The position numbers and the translations under genes were made by a program. 58,974 nt of DNA from NCBI GenBank assembly GCA_028288595.1, contig JAQBNK010000134.1:1-58974 (forward strand), read 5' to 3'. This DNA comes from Chitinophagaceae bacterium (lineage in GTDB: Bacteria > Bacteroidota > Bacteroidia > Chitinophagales > Chitinophagaceae). Below, one piece after another: positions 1 through 9,139 of this stretch. Position 1 is the stretch's first letter. Each line of letters starts with the position of its first letter. The notes beneath the pieces are model-generated. The model saw nothing but the letters and a program-made list of their open reading frames with translations. It made no database searches and was not told the DNA's origin.

Positions 1-740
1 TTCCCGGCGCTGAAAAAGATTATTCAGATGAAGAATTAGCAAGAGGAAAACAAAGATTAGAAGCGATGAGCGATGAGGAGAAGAAATTGCTTCAGCGAAA
101 CATCATTGCAGGTCTACCCGGAAGTGAAGAAAGTTTTACGCTTGAACAATTTCAACAGGCACTCGATACTTATAAAGGAATTGATGAGACAGGCTTGCAA
201 AAAAATCTTATTTACTTTTTACAGCAGGTAATTCCTGTCGCAGAAAAAGCAGGAGTGAAGATGGTTGTGCATCCTGATGATCCTCCATACGCCATCTTTG
301 GTTTGCCCAGAGTGGTGAGTACTGCAGCTCATCTTCAAAAAATATTTACTGCTGTTCCATCACTAAGTAATGGTCTGTGTTTTTGCACCGGCTCATTTGG
401 GGTTAGAGTAGATAACGATTTGCCCGGAATTGTAAGACAGTTTGGTGACCGGATCAATTTTATTCATTTAAGAAGTACACAAAGAGATGAACTCGGCAAT
501 TTTTATGAAGCAAATCATTTAGAAGGTGACGTAGACATCTACGCAGTTGTGAAAGAATTAATTAAAATAATGAACGATCGAAAAATTACAATCGCTATGC
601 GTCCTGATCATGGTCACCAGATGCTGGATGACCTTCATAAAAAAACAAACCCAGGTTATTCCGCCATAGGGAGATTAAGAGGATTAGCTGAATTAAGAGG
701 ATTAGAGTTGGGCATCAGCCGTTCGTTACAATTAAGTTGA
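1..740 (+). CDS. uxuA: Mannonate dehydratase, C-terminal part (5' end outside window)
   Basis: The reading frame is open from base 3 of the window, so the first Met at 66 is internal. The visible C-terminal ~245 residues match the UxuA family, which removes water from D-mannonate to give 2-keto-3-deoxygluconate in cytosolic hexuronate breakdown. Family marks seen are VHPDDPP, the segment [15 protein letters not shown], and the C-terminal RPDHGH followed by [18 protein letters not shown]. The C-terminus is complete. Several other genes here could produce glucuronate (inositol oxygenase at 35900, CE15-like esterase at 25574), and this enzyme would act downstream of glucuronate. Only the N-terminal part is missing, because of the window edge. 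Confidence 0.95.
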   Translation, partial: PGAEKDYSDEELARGKQRLEAMSDEEKKLLQRNIIAGLPGSEESFTLEQFQQALDTYKGIDETGLQKNLIYFLQQVIPVAEKAGVKMVVHPDDPPYAIFGLPRVVSTAAHLQKIFTAVPSLSNGLCFCTGSFGVRVDNDLPGIVRQFGDRINFIHLRSTQRDELGNFYEANHLEGDVDIYAVVKELIKIMNDRKITIAMRPDHGHQMLDDLHKKTNPGYSAIGRLRGLAELRGLELGISRSLQLS

Positions 741-799
741 TTTATTACTTGTATTGGTTATTTTCATACCTAATTTTTTCAAAACATAAATATTGCTAT

Positions 800-2083
800 A
801 TGCAAAAGTTGTTAGTTGCCGCCTCTTTTATGTTGGTTGTTTCGGGGGTCTTTGCCTCAGGAACACCAAAAGAAAAAAAAGCACACAAACCAAAGGCCGA
901 TCCCGTTAATGCCGGATTGAAATTAAAGCCCGGGTTTAGTGCGGTTGCATTCGCGGAAAATGTGGGAAGAACACGGCACATTTTTGTTACTCCAAAAGGT
1001 GATGTGTATGCTAAACTGGAAAGACCAAAAGACGGTAAAGCCATCATATTACTGAAAGATAAAAATGGCGATAACAAAGCCGATGAGACTTCAGGTTTTG
1101 CTAATTACGGCGGAACAGGAATCACAATTAAGGATGGTTATCTCTATGCTTCTTCTAACAGCGATGTCTATCGCTATAAGCTCAATAGTAATTACGAAGT
1201 CATCGATACAAATAAAGGAGAACGCATTATTACCGGACTGGTAAATGGAGAACAGCACAACACAAAATCTATCGTGCTTGATAACTCAGGCAATATCTAT
1301 GTAAATATCGGCGCACCGGCAAATTCCTGCCAGGAGGAGGACAGGGCCACGAATTCAAAAGGAAAAGATCCTTGTCCTTTACTTGAAACTGCTGGTGGTA
1401 TCTGGCAATTTAAAGCAGATAAAATAGATCAGACCTATTCAAATGGCGTTCACTATGCAAGTGGTATCAGAAATGTGGTTGGACTCGACTGGAACACAGA
1501 AGTAAATGATCTGTTTGTAATGCAGCACGGAAGAGATCAGCTCGATATGTTCCCTGCACATTTTACTGCGCATCAAAGTGTTGAACTTCCTGCTGAAATA
1601 ATGATACGGGTAAAGAAAGGCGGTAATTACGGATGGCCCTATTGCTATTATGATCCGTTCCAGAAAAAAACAGTGTTGGCACCGGAGTATGGTGGAGATG
1701 GAAAAACAGTTGGCCGCTGTGCATTAATGGATCAGCCCGTTGCTGCGTTCCCGGCTCACATGGCGCCTAATGGATTATTATTTTATACGGGTAACCTATT
1801 TCCTGAAAAATATAAGAATGGTGCGTTCATTGCTTTTCACGGCTCATGGAACAGGGCGCCTGAAAAACAAGAGGGTTATTATGTAGTGTTCATGCCTTTT
1901 AAGAATGGAAGACCTGCTGGTGACTGGGAAGTTTTTGCTGACGGATTTGCAGGCGTAGAGACGGTAAATGCTCCCAGGCAGGCGCAGCATCGTCCGTGCG
2001 GATTGGCACAGGGACCAGACGGTTCTTTATATGTGTCAGATGATGTGAAAGGAACTATTTATAAAATCTCGTACAAAAAATAG
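800..2083 (+). CDS. PQQ-dependent soluble sugar (sorbosone/glucose-type) dehydrogenase, exported
   Basis: About 427 residues beginning with a Sec signal peptide (MQKLLVAASFMLVVSGVFAS). The frame extends back to a TTG at 737 that overlaps the uxuA stop, but the ATG at 800 gives the signal peptide directly and is preferred. The body is the six-bladed beta-propeller of the sorbosone/glucose dehydrogenase family: GLKLKPGFSAVAFAENVG at the start, VYVNIG-like blades, QHGRDQLD, GGNYGWPYCYYD, FIAFHGSWNR and LAQGPDGSLYVSDD near the end. Family members oxidise sugars or aldoses in the periplasm with PQQ or a related quinone. The next gene, 2 nt downstream, is a c-type cytochrome and the natural electron acceptor. 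The exact substrate cannot be read from sequence. Confidence 0.88.
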   Translation: MQKLLVAASFMLVVSGVFASGTPKEKKAHKPKADPVNAGLKLKPGFSAVAFAENVGRTRHIFVTPKGDVYAKLERPKDGKAIILLKDKNGDNKADETSGFANYGGTGITIKDGYLYASSNSDVYRYKLNSNYEVIDTNKGERIITGLVNGEQHNTKSIVLDNSGNIYVNIGAPANSCQEEDRATNSKGKDPCPLLETAGGIWQFKADKIDQTYSNGVHYASGIRNVVGLDWNTEVNDLFVMQHGRDQLDMFPAHFTAHQSVELPAEIMIRVKKGGNYGWPYCYYDPFQKKTVLAPEYGGDGKTVGRCALMDQPVAAFPAHMAPNGLLFYTGNLFPEKYKNGAFIAFHGSWNRAPEKQEGYYVVFMPFKNGRPAGDWEVFADGFAGVETVNAPRQAQHRPCGLAQGPDGSLYVSDDVKGTIYKISYKK

Positions 2084-2085
2084 TA

Positions 2086-2553
2086 ATGAAGAAGTTTAGT
2101 GCGATCGTATTGTTCTCAGGTATTTTTGTATTTGCAATTGCCCAGGTAAAAAAACCTTCTCAAACAAAAAAACCAGCAGCTGTAAAAATTAAAACATCAG
2201 CCACAAAACCTGCAACGAGTAAAGCAAGAGGAGCTGTAGTTTATAAAACTTTTTGCATCAAATGTCACCAGGTAGATGGCGGCGGCGTTCAGCATTTAAA
2301 TCCGCCGCTTGCGGAAGCATCTGCCGTGGTTGCAAAAGATAAATCGAAGATCATTAAAGTAGTCTTGAATGGTATGACGAGTAAAGAAGAGATTGACGGG
2401 GAGGTGTACGGCAATAATATGGCGCCGCATAATTTTCTAAATGATCAGCAGGTTGCCGATGTACTAACATTTATAAGAAGTAGTTTTGGGAATAAAGCCT
2501 CGGCAGTAACTGCCGCTGAAGTGAAAAAGTTGCGGCCGGCGAAGAAAAAATAA
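2086..2553 (+). CDS. Exported c-type cytochrome
   Basis: 155 residues: a signal peptide (MKKFSAIVLFSGIFVFAIA), a Lys/Pro/Ala-rich linker to about residue 45, then one class I cytochrome c domain. The heme attachment motif is CIKCH at about residues 57-61, and the likely axial Met lies in NNMAPH at about residue 112. The start codon is 2 nt after the dehydrogenase stop, so the two are almost certainly cotranscribed. The likely role is carrying electrons from the quinoprotein dehydrogenase to the respiratory chain in the periplasm. The C-terminal tail is Lys-rich. Confidence 0.9.
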   Translation: MKKFSAIVLFSGIFVFAIAQVKKPSQTKKPAAVKIKTSATKPATSKARGAVVYKTFCIKCHQVDGGGVQHLNPPLAEASAVVAKDKSKIIKVVLNGMTSKEEIDGEVYGNNMAPHNFLNDQQVADVLTFIRSSFGNKASAVTAAEVKKLRPAKKK

Positions 2554-2571
2554 TCACTTCGGCATTTACCT

Positions 2572-3735
2572 ATGAAAAATACTGCAGACATCTCAAAGGC
2601 TGTTGAAGAAACTTTTATAAAACTTTGGAGATCACAACCACTGCTCGTCCATTCTCCCGGCAGGGTAAATCTCATTGGGGAACATACTGATTATAATGAA
2701 GGATTTGTTTTGCCTGCTGCTATTGACAAAGGAATTACAGTAGCTGTTGGTAAGAGAGATGACAATGAAATTCATTTATACTCTGTTCAGTATTCAGAAC
2801 ATTTTACTTGCAGTATTGATTCACTAACACCATCTTCAACCTTATGGGCCAATTATATTATTGGTGTAGCTGCGGGATTGCAAAACAACGGGCATAAAAT
2901 CCGGGGATTTAATTTAGTGATTGATGGTAACGTTCCCGTTGGTTCAGGATTGTCTTCATCTGCAGCTGTTGAATGTGCGGCCATTTATGCACTTACCCAA
3001 ATTTTTGAATTAACTATCGACAGGATGTCGCTGGTAAAAATGGCACAGCATGCAGAGCATGAATTTGCAGGTGTTATGTGTGGCATCATGGATCAGTTTG
3101 CAAGTATGTTTGGTAAGAAGGACCATGTTGTAAGATTGGATTGCCGGTCTCTCGAATATGAATATCTCCCTTTAAATCTTAGCGGATATAAACTCGTATT
3201 GTTTAATACTAATGTTAAACATTCGCTTGCTTCATCAGAATATAATGTAAGACGACAGCAATGCGAGCAGGGCGTTGCATGGGTGAAGGAAAAGCACCTC
3301 TTCGTTAATAGTTTGCGTGATGTAAATATGATGATGCTGAATGAATGTGTTAAACAAAAAGATGAATTAATCTACAGGCGATGCAAATATGTAGTTGAAG
3401 AAAATGAGCGATTAGTGTCCGGCTGTAAAGATCTGCAGGAAGGAAATATTGAAGCTTTCGGAAAAAAAATGTTCGCAACCCACACCGGGCTTTCATCAGA
3501 CTACGAAGTAAGCTGCAAAGAGCTCGATTTCCTGGTAGACTATGTAAAAGATGTTGATGGCGTAGAAGGTGCGAGAATGATGGGTGGGGGATTTGGAGGA
3601 TGCACGATCAATATTATTCGTGATGATGTAATTGATCAGTTAGTTGAGACCCTAGGCAAAAGCTACAAACAAAATATGCAATTGGACCTTCACACTTATG
3701 TTGCGGTGACCGCCAACGGAACTTCAACCGTCTAA
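2572..3735 (+). CDS. galK: Galactokinase
   Basis: 387 residues, the usual GalK length. It phosphorylates alpha-D-galactose with ATP in the first step of the Leloir pathway. All GHMP-kinase marks are present: the galactokinase signature GRVNLIGEHTDYNEG at about residues 30-44, the ATP-binding loop PVGSGLSSSAA at about 123-133, GVMCGIMDQFASMFG with the catalytic Asp, and the C-terminal MMGGGFGGCT. It starts 18 nt after the cytochrome gene. No galT or galE is seen in the window. A lipoprotein aldose 1-epimerase lies much further away at 26870. Confidence 0.96.
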   Translation: MKNTADISKAVEETFIKLWRSQPLLVHSPGRVNLIGEHTDYNEGFVLPAAIDKGITVAVGKRDDNEIHLYSVQYSEHFTCSIDSLTPSSTLWANYIIGVAAGLQNNGHKIRGFNLVIDGNVPVGSGLSSSAAVECAAIYALTQIFELTIDRMSLVKMAQHAEHEFAGVMCGIMDQFASMFGKKDHVVRLDCRSLEYEYLPLNLSGYKLVLFNTNVKHSLASSEYNVRRQQCEQGVAWVKEKHLFVNSLRDVNMMMLNECVKQKDELIYRRCKYVVEENERLVSGCKDLQEGNIEAFGKKMFATHTGLSSDYEVSCKELDFLVDYVKDVDGVEGARMMGGGFGGCTINIIRDDVIDQLVETLGKSYKQNMQLDLHTYVAVTANGTSTV

Positions 3736-3771
3736 CATTTTGAAAATCAACCTAAACTAACGATTGCAAGC

Positions 3772-3793
3772 TTTACGCAATGGATTGCGTAAA
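3772..3793. promoter_or_regulatory. 22-bp perfect dyad, operator-like
   Basis: Two 10-bp arms, TTTACGCAAT and ATTGCGTAAA, flank a 2-nt centre (GG). The site is 36 bp after galK and about 200 bp before the SusC gene. No U-run follows directly, so an operator is more likely than a terminator. No regulator gene adjoins it. Confidence 0.45.
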
Positions 3794-3799
3794 AAAGCA

Positions 3800-3828
3800 C
3801 TTAACAATATGTTAAGATTATTTTTTTT
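3800..3828 (+). terminator. Weak intrinsic terminator after galK
   Basis: Stem CTTAAC/GTTAAG with loop AATAT, followed by ATTA and a run of eight T. The stem is short and AT-rich, so efficiency is doubtful. Apart from this hairpin and the dyad just before it, I see nothing definite in the 259-bp gap 3736-3994. Confidence 0.4.
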
Positions 3829-3994
3829 ATAGCTATTTTTAGTAGGTAGCTGATTTTAACGATTCAGTTATTCTGATTGCCAAAATACTAACTCCAATGA
3901 ACTGCTTGCTCACACAAAGTGATACTGTATTCACGTACACTTATTCTTCTATACTATTTTCTATTCCATTAATTGCCAAACCAAATCTTGCCAA

Positions 3995-6900
3995 ATGATT
4001 AAACTTTTACCTCGTGGAAGCCACGTAAAAACGTTTTTGCAAATCGGGCTGTTGCTTATGCTGATAATCAGCATACCCATTTTTGCTTTAGCAAAAGTTG
4101 TTCCGCCTCATACTGTGTCAGGACAAGTTACTGACAGCAAGAAAGCGCCCTTGCCCGGTGTTAGTGTTTTATTAAAAGGAACCAACCGTGGTGTATCCAC
4201 TGATGGTAATGGCCGTTTCGTTTTAACAGATGTTCCTGATAACGGTGTATTAATATTTACTTATACCGGTCTAGCAGTACAGGAAATACAAGTAAACGGA
4301 AGAGCAAATATTTCTATTTCACTTTCTGAAAATGTTTCAGCATTAGATGAAGTAGTTGTGGTGGGATATGGAACAAAACAAAAAAAGGACCTTACTGGTG
4401 CCGTATCACAGGTAAAAGTTGCACAACTTGAAAATGAAAATCCACAAAGTGTCCAGGACGCTATGAGAGGAAATGTACCAGGCGTAGTTGTTACTTCCAG
4501 TCCAAATGCAAAAGGTGGTGGAAATTTGCAGATAAGAGGGCAATCTTCTTTAAGTGCAGGCACTTCGCCCTTAATTGTTCTTGATGGTGTTATATACCAG
4601 GGAGATCTGTCTGATATTAATCCTAATGATATTGCCACAATCGATGTATTGAAAGATGCCAGTTCTGCTGCGGTTTATGGTGCAAAAGCAGCGAGTGGAG
4701 TGGTGCTTGTTACAACAAAAAAAGGTAGTGGTTCAAAACCTACCATCACTTTTAATACAAATGTGGGACTTGCTACATTAGCAATGGATGAACCCTTATA
4801 TGATGGACCTGGATTTGTTAACTGGAGAACTAATGTATTAAAGAGTCAAAACGTTACCACTGCAAAGCCTTACCAGTATGATGATCCAAGAACCCTTCCC
4901 CCGAGTGTTACATTGGCACAATGGTTTGGTTATGATAATACACCTGCAACATCTGATCCGGTTGATGTATGGTTGACCAGGCTAAAATTATTACCCATAG
5001 AAAGACAGAATTATAAAGCAGGTAAAACCACTAACTGGTACGATATGATGTTCCAGAAAGGAATGCGAAATGACCATACGGTAAGCGTTTCCGGAAAAAA
5101 GGAAGATATTTCCTATTATTTATCCCTTAATTATAACAATAACCAGGGATATCTTGTAGGTGATAAATTTACAACTTACAGAACACGTTTAAATGTTGAA
5201 GCAAAGGCAGCAAAATTCATGACTGTAGGTATAAATTTGCAGATCGCAGATCGTGATGAGAGCCAGGTACCTGTTACCTGGGGGCAAATGGTAAACGCTT
5301 CTCCTTACGGCGAAGTGTATAAAGCAGATGGTGTTACTTTAAGGGATAGCCCTAACGATGATGTTGGTAATAACCTGAATCCTTTCCTTGATAATGTTTA
5401 TACTAATCGCCTCAGAAAGTATATAACTTTATTCGGAAGTATTTATGCAAAAGGCAATTTGCCCTGGGGATTTTCTTATCAAACTAATTTTACTCCCAAT
5501 TACGAATTCTATAGGAATTTTAACGGCACCTCAGCAAAAGATTTCCGTGTGTCAGCACGAAAAGGAGTCGCCTCAAGACAGAACAGAACTACATTCAACT
5601 GGCAGATGGATAACCTGCTAATGTGGAACAGAACATTCGGAAATCACAAAATTGATGCAACCGTCCTTTTAAATGCTGAGAAGTACCAGCAATGGGATGA
5701 AACAATGAATAATGAAGGATTCGATCCCAATGATAATTTAAGTTATAATAATATTGGTGCAGGAATTAAGCCTACAATTAGCAGTAATGATCAAAAAAGT
5801 ACAGGCGATGCTTTGATGGGCCGTTTAAATTATTCATTCAAAGATAAATATTTACTTACTGCATCAATTCGCCGTGACGGTTATTCAGCATTTGGCCAGG
5901 GAAATCCCAGAGCCACCTTTCCTTCCATAGCATTGGGCTGGGTGTTTACAAAAGAAAGATTTGCTTCTGCAAGATGGTTAAATTATGGAAAGCTCAGGGC
6001 CTCATGGGGAGTAAATGGTAACCGGGATATAGGGCGTTATGCCGCACTTGCAGATCTCACTACAGGAAAGTATCAATATATTTTACCTAGTGGTGCAATA
6101 GTATTGGTTTCTCAATTATATGTTAACCGTTTACAAAACCCTGGTCTGAAATGGGAGAGAACAGCGTCTTATGATTTAGGCCTTGATTTTTCTATTCTTA
6201 GAGACAGGATCGGCGGTTCAATTGATTTATATAGAAAATCAACAAAGGATCTTTTGGTAAACAGGGCTTTACCGGATGTAACAGGATTTCAAAATGTTAT
6301 AGATAACATAGGAGAAGTGCAAAATAGAGGAATAGAAATAATGCTTAATAGCGTAAACATAAAAACACCAAATTTTTCCTGGAGATCCACTGCAACATTT
6401 ACCTTAAACAAAAACCAGATCAAACACTTATATGGACCAACGCCTGATTACGACGCTACAGGAAAAGTTATTGGGGAATCAGAAAAAGATGATGTAGCTA
6501 ATCGTTGGTTTATTGGTCATGATATTAATTCAATATGGGATCTGAAAGTTTTAGGAGTTTGGCAACAGGATGAACTTACCCAGGCTGCAAAATATGGTGT
6601 TCGTCCCGGCGATTTTAAATTAGAGGACGTGAATGGCGATGGTAAATATTCGGATGCCGACAGGCAATTTCTTGGTTATAGAAATCCAAAATTTCAATGG
6701 AGCTTAAGAAATGAATTTACTTTCTTCAGAAATTTTGATTTTTCCTTCCTTATATATTCCAATTGGGGTATGAAGGAAGAATTTAACCAGGCAAAAAATA
6801 ATGGCGGGTTCATTGACCGGCAAAATTCTTATTTAGTCCCATATTGGACCCCGGAAAATCCTATTAATGATTATGCAAGGCTTTTTTCAAGTAATGGAAG

Positions 6901-7156
6901 TGCGGGATTCAGTGCCTACCGGCAAACATCTTTTATCAGATTAAGTACAGTGGCACTGGCATATACTGTTCCTGCCCGGATGTTAACCAGGTTAAAGATC
7001 CAGAATTTAAAGATATATGTTAACGTAAATAATCTTGCGGTGTACCAGCCTGAATGGAGTTGGTGGGATGCAGAATTCAGAGTGAATCCTCCTACTGATC
7101 GTGGCATAATTCCACCGCCACGTTACTACACTTTAGGCATTAATCTAACCCTTTAA
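3995..7156 (+). CDS. SusC/RagA-family TonB-dependent outer-membrane transporter
   Basis: 1053 residues. The order is a signal anchor/peptide (hydrophobic stretch at residues 17-33), a carboxypeptidase-D-like beta domain at about residues 38-118 (VSGQVTDSKKAPLPGVSVLLKG), the SusC marker LDEVVVVGYGTKQKKDLTGAV, a plug domain to about residue 245 with IDVLKDASSAAVYGAKAASGVVLVTTKKG-type sequence, then a 22-strand barrel ending in the outer-membrane signal YTLGINLTL. It forms the outer-membrane pore under the SusD lid and imports oligosaccharides using TonB energy. There is no N-terminal STN domain, so an ECF sigma/anti-sigma partner is not expected. The SusD gene follows 22 nt downstream. Confidence 0.95.
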   Translation: MIKLLPRGSHVKTFLQIGLLLMLIISIPIFALAKVVPPHTVSGQVTDSKKAPLPGVSVLLKGTNRGVSTDGNGRFVLTDVPDNGVLIFTYTGLAVQEIQVNGRANISISLSENVSALDEVVVVGYGTKQKKDLTGAVSQVKVAQLENENPQSVQDAMRGNVPGVVVTSSPNAKGGGNLQIRGQSSLSAGTSPLIVLDGVIYQGDLSDINPNDIATIDVLKDASSAAVYGAKAASGVVLVTTKKGSGSKPTITFNTNVGLATLAMDEPLYDGPGFVNWRTNVLKSQNVTTAKPYQYDDPRTLPPSVTLAQWFGYDNTPATSDPVDVWLTRLKLLPIERQNYKAGKTTNWYDMMFQKGMRNDHTVSVSGKKEDISYYLSLNYNNNQGYLVGDKFTTYRTRLNVEAKAAKFMTVGINLQIADRDESQVPVTWGQMVNASPYGEVYKADGVTLRDSPNDDVGNNLNPFLDNVYTNRLRKYITLFGSIYAKGNLPWGFSYQTNFTPNYEFYRNFNGTSAKDFRVSARKGVASRQNRTTFNWQMDNLLMWNRTFGNHKIDATVLLNAEKYQQWDETMNNEGFDPNDNLSYNNIGAGIKPTISSNDQKSTGDALMGRLNYSFKDKYLLTASIRRDGYSAFGQGNPRATFPSIALGWVFTKERFASARWLNYGKLRASWGVNGNRDIGRYAALADLTTGKYQYILPSGAIVLVSQLYVNRLQNPGLKWERTASYDLGLDFSILRDRIGGSIDLYRKSTKDLLVNRALPDVTGFQNVIDNIGEVQNRGIEIMLNSVNIKTPNFSWRSTATFTLNKNQIKHLYGPTPDYDATGKVIGESEKDDVANRWFIGHDINSIWDLKVLGVWQQDELTQAAKYGVRPGDFKLEDVNGDGKYSDADRQFLGYRNPKFQWSLRNEFTFFRNFDFSFLIYSNWGMKEEFNQAKNNGGFIDRQNSYLVPYWTPENPINDYARLFSSNGSAGFSAYRQTSFIRLSTVALAYTVPARMLTRLKIQNLKIYVNVNNLAVYQPEWSWWDAEFRVNPPTDRGIIPPPRYYTLGINLTL

Positions 7157-7178
7157 TTAACCTGATAATAATCGCAAC

Positions 7179-9044
7179 ATGAAAAAATATATAAGATATA
7201 TAATCATTACAGCACTTTTCGTAATGCTTTTAACAGGTGTTGACAGTTGTAAAAAAGATTACCTGAAACCGGAGCCTCTTTCTTTTTACGAGCCTTCGCT
7301 AACATATGTTGATGCTACAGCAATGCGTGCTGCTTTAACAGCCTGTGCCAGGAATTTAAGATTCGAATATTATGGTGGTAATCCGCCCATATTAACTGAA
7401 ATGCTTTTTTCAGAGACAGCGGTTGAAGGAACTACTGATAAATCAGGGCCTGCGCAGGATTTGAATTTAGTAATTACACCAGACCTGGTTCAGGCAGATG
7501 ATGACGATCATAATAAAATATATGTTTACTGGAGAGAGGCGTATAGCGGAATTAAATACGCCAATACGGTTATTTCAAGAATCGATGATGCTACTTATGC
7601 ATCAACAGCGGAGCGTAATGCTATTCTTGGTGCAGCCTATTTTCACAGGGCGCTCAGATACTATAAACTCACAAACCAGTTTGGGGATGTGCCGGCGCTT
7701 ATGAAAGAGATAACAGCTCCCAAACTTGATTTTTACTCTACCAAGCGGGAGGTTATTCTTAAAAAGATAAAACTTGATTTGGATTCTGCGCTTTTGTGGT
7801 CATCTGATGCAGTTAATAAAGGTGAAGTAACCAAAGGCGCAGTGGGTCATTTGCTGGCAAAAGTGAACCTTGCACTTGGTAATTTTGATGACGCGATAAC
7901 TGCTGCAAGCGGAGTTATTAATGGGGGTGTCTACAGTTTAATGAAAACGGCTTTTGGAGCCGCAGCACCGCCATATTATTTTCCGGCAGATTCAAAAGTA
8001 CCTGTGACGCTCCCTAATAATGTTATTTGGTCTCTCCATCGTCCGGAGAATAAATCAATTGCCGCAAATAAAGAAGGCTTGTTTATGATAATTGACAGGT
8101 TCGGTGATGGCCAATATGCAACAGGAATGACAATTATGCGGCAGGCCGTTGCATTCTGGGGTTCTAATATAAATGCTCCTAGCGGTAAAAAAGGAACGTA
8201 TGATAATCTAACTGCTGACGTTATTCTGTCAAATTACTATGGCAGGGGAATAGGCAGATCACGCCCCAGTAACTATGCCCAATATGAAATATGGGACGAT
8301 CCGAATGATCTGAGACACGCCAAAGGGAACTGGATGAACATGGAGGATCTTATTTATAACGATCCAGGGCTAAAATCTTCTAATGATCCCAGTTATCTTA
8401 AGAATTTGCAATTAAGAAATTCTACAGGCGGATTAACCACAACAGATACTATAAGAAGCTGGTTCGGCTGGCCTCATTACAAAGTATTTGTTGATGATAA
8501 TGAAAATTCACCAAAGCAGGGAGGACACAGCGATTGGTACCTGTTCAGGTTAGCAGAAACGTACCTGGTAAGAGCCGAAGCCTATTTTTGGAAAGGGCAG
8601 TTAGATCTTGCCGCTGCTGATATCAATGCAGTAAGGCAACGTGCAGGTTGTGCGCCAATCACTGCCGCGCAGGTAAATATGGGAACCATTTTGGATGAAA
8701 GAGCCCGTGAACTATTCTTTGAAGAAGCCCGTAAAACAGAGTTGACAAGGATATCATTCCTGTTTGCAAAAACAGGTAAGGCTGCAGAGAATGGAAAAGT
8801 GTACTCATTGGATAAAATTTCTGATAATAATTATTTATATGACAGGGTGATGGCTAAAAACAATTTTTATAAAAATGGAATTGTTACAAATCATGGTGAT
8901 AAATACACAATAAGCCCTTACCATATTTTATGGCCCGTCCCAACCAGGTCAATTAACGCAAATAGTAACGGTCGTATTAACCAGAATAAAGGTTACACAG
9001 GCTATGAGAACAATGTGCCTGCACTTGATAAAATTCCAGATTAA
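7179..9044 (+). CDS. SusD/RagB-family glycan-binding lipoprotein
   Basis: 621 residues. The signal peptide ends in a lipobox (VDSC, Cys24), so it is an outer-membrane surface lipoprotein. The TPR-like SusD fold is supported by the pattern AILGAAYFHRALRYYKLTNQFGDVP at about residues 147-171 and by the C-terminal blocks YLVRAEAYFWKGQ, INAVRQRAG and ILDERARELFFE. It acts as the substrate-capturing lid of the SusC partner directly upstream. A strong terminator immediately downstream separates the pair from the oxidoreductase genes that follow. The glycan bound cannot be inferred from sequence alone. Confidence 0.94.
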   Translation: MKKYIRYIIITALFVMLLTGVDSCKKDYLKPEPLSFYEPSLTYVDATAMRAALTACARNLRFEYYGGNPPILTEMLFSETAVEGTTDKSGPAQDLNLVITPDLVQADDDDHNKIYVYWREAYSGIKYANTVISRIDDATYASTAERNAILGAAYFHRALRYYKLTNQFGDVPALMKEITAPKLDFYSTKREVILKKIKLDLDSALLWSSDAVNKGEVTKGAVGHLLAKVNLALGNFDDAITAASGVINGGVYSLMKTAFGAAAPPYYFPADSKVPVTLPNNVIWSLHRPENKSIAANKEGLFMIIDRFGDGQYATGMTIMRQAVAFWGSNINAPSGKKGTYDNLTADVILSNYYGRGIGRSRPSNYAQYEIWDDPNDLRHAKGNWMNMEDLIYNDPGLKSSNDPSYLKNLQLRNSTGGLTTTDTIRSWFGWPHYKVFVDDNENSPKQGGHSDWYLFRLAETYLVRAEAYFWKGQLDLAAADINAVRQRAGCAPITAAQVNMGTILDERARELFFEEARKTELTRISFLFAKTGKAAENGKVYSLDKISDNNYLYDRVMAKNNFYKNGIVTNHGDKYTISPYHILWPVPTRSINANSNGRINQNKGYTGYENNVPALDKIPD

Positions 9045-9050
9045 TTTTTT

Positions 9051-9090
9051 CCGGCGGGATGATCTTTCATCCCGCCGGTTATTTAATTTT
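9051..9090 (+). terminator. Strong intrinsic terminator after susD
   Basis: Perfect 12-bp GC-rich stem: CCGGCGGGATGA at 9051-9062, loop TCTT, TCATCCCGCCGG at 9067-9078, then a T-rich tract. Six T also precede the stem. It ends the SusC/SusD transcript, so the next genes probably have their own promoter in the 60 bp before 9140. Confidence 0.92.
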
Positions 9091-9139
9091 AATATTGACA
9101 ATATCTGATTGCTGATATTTTATTTGATCTTTAGCTCCG

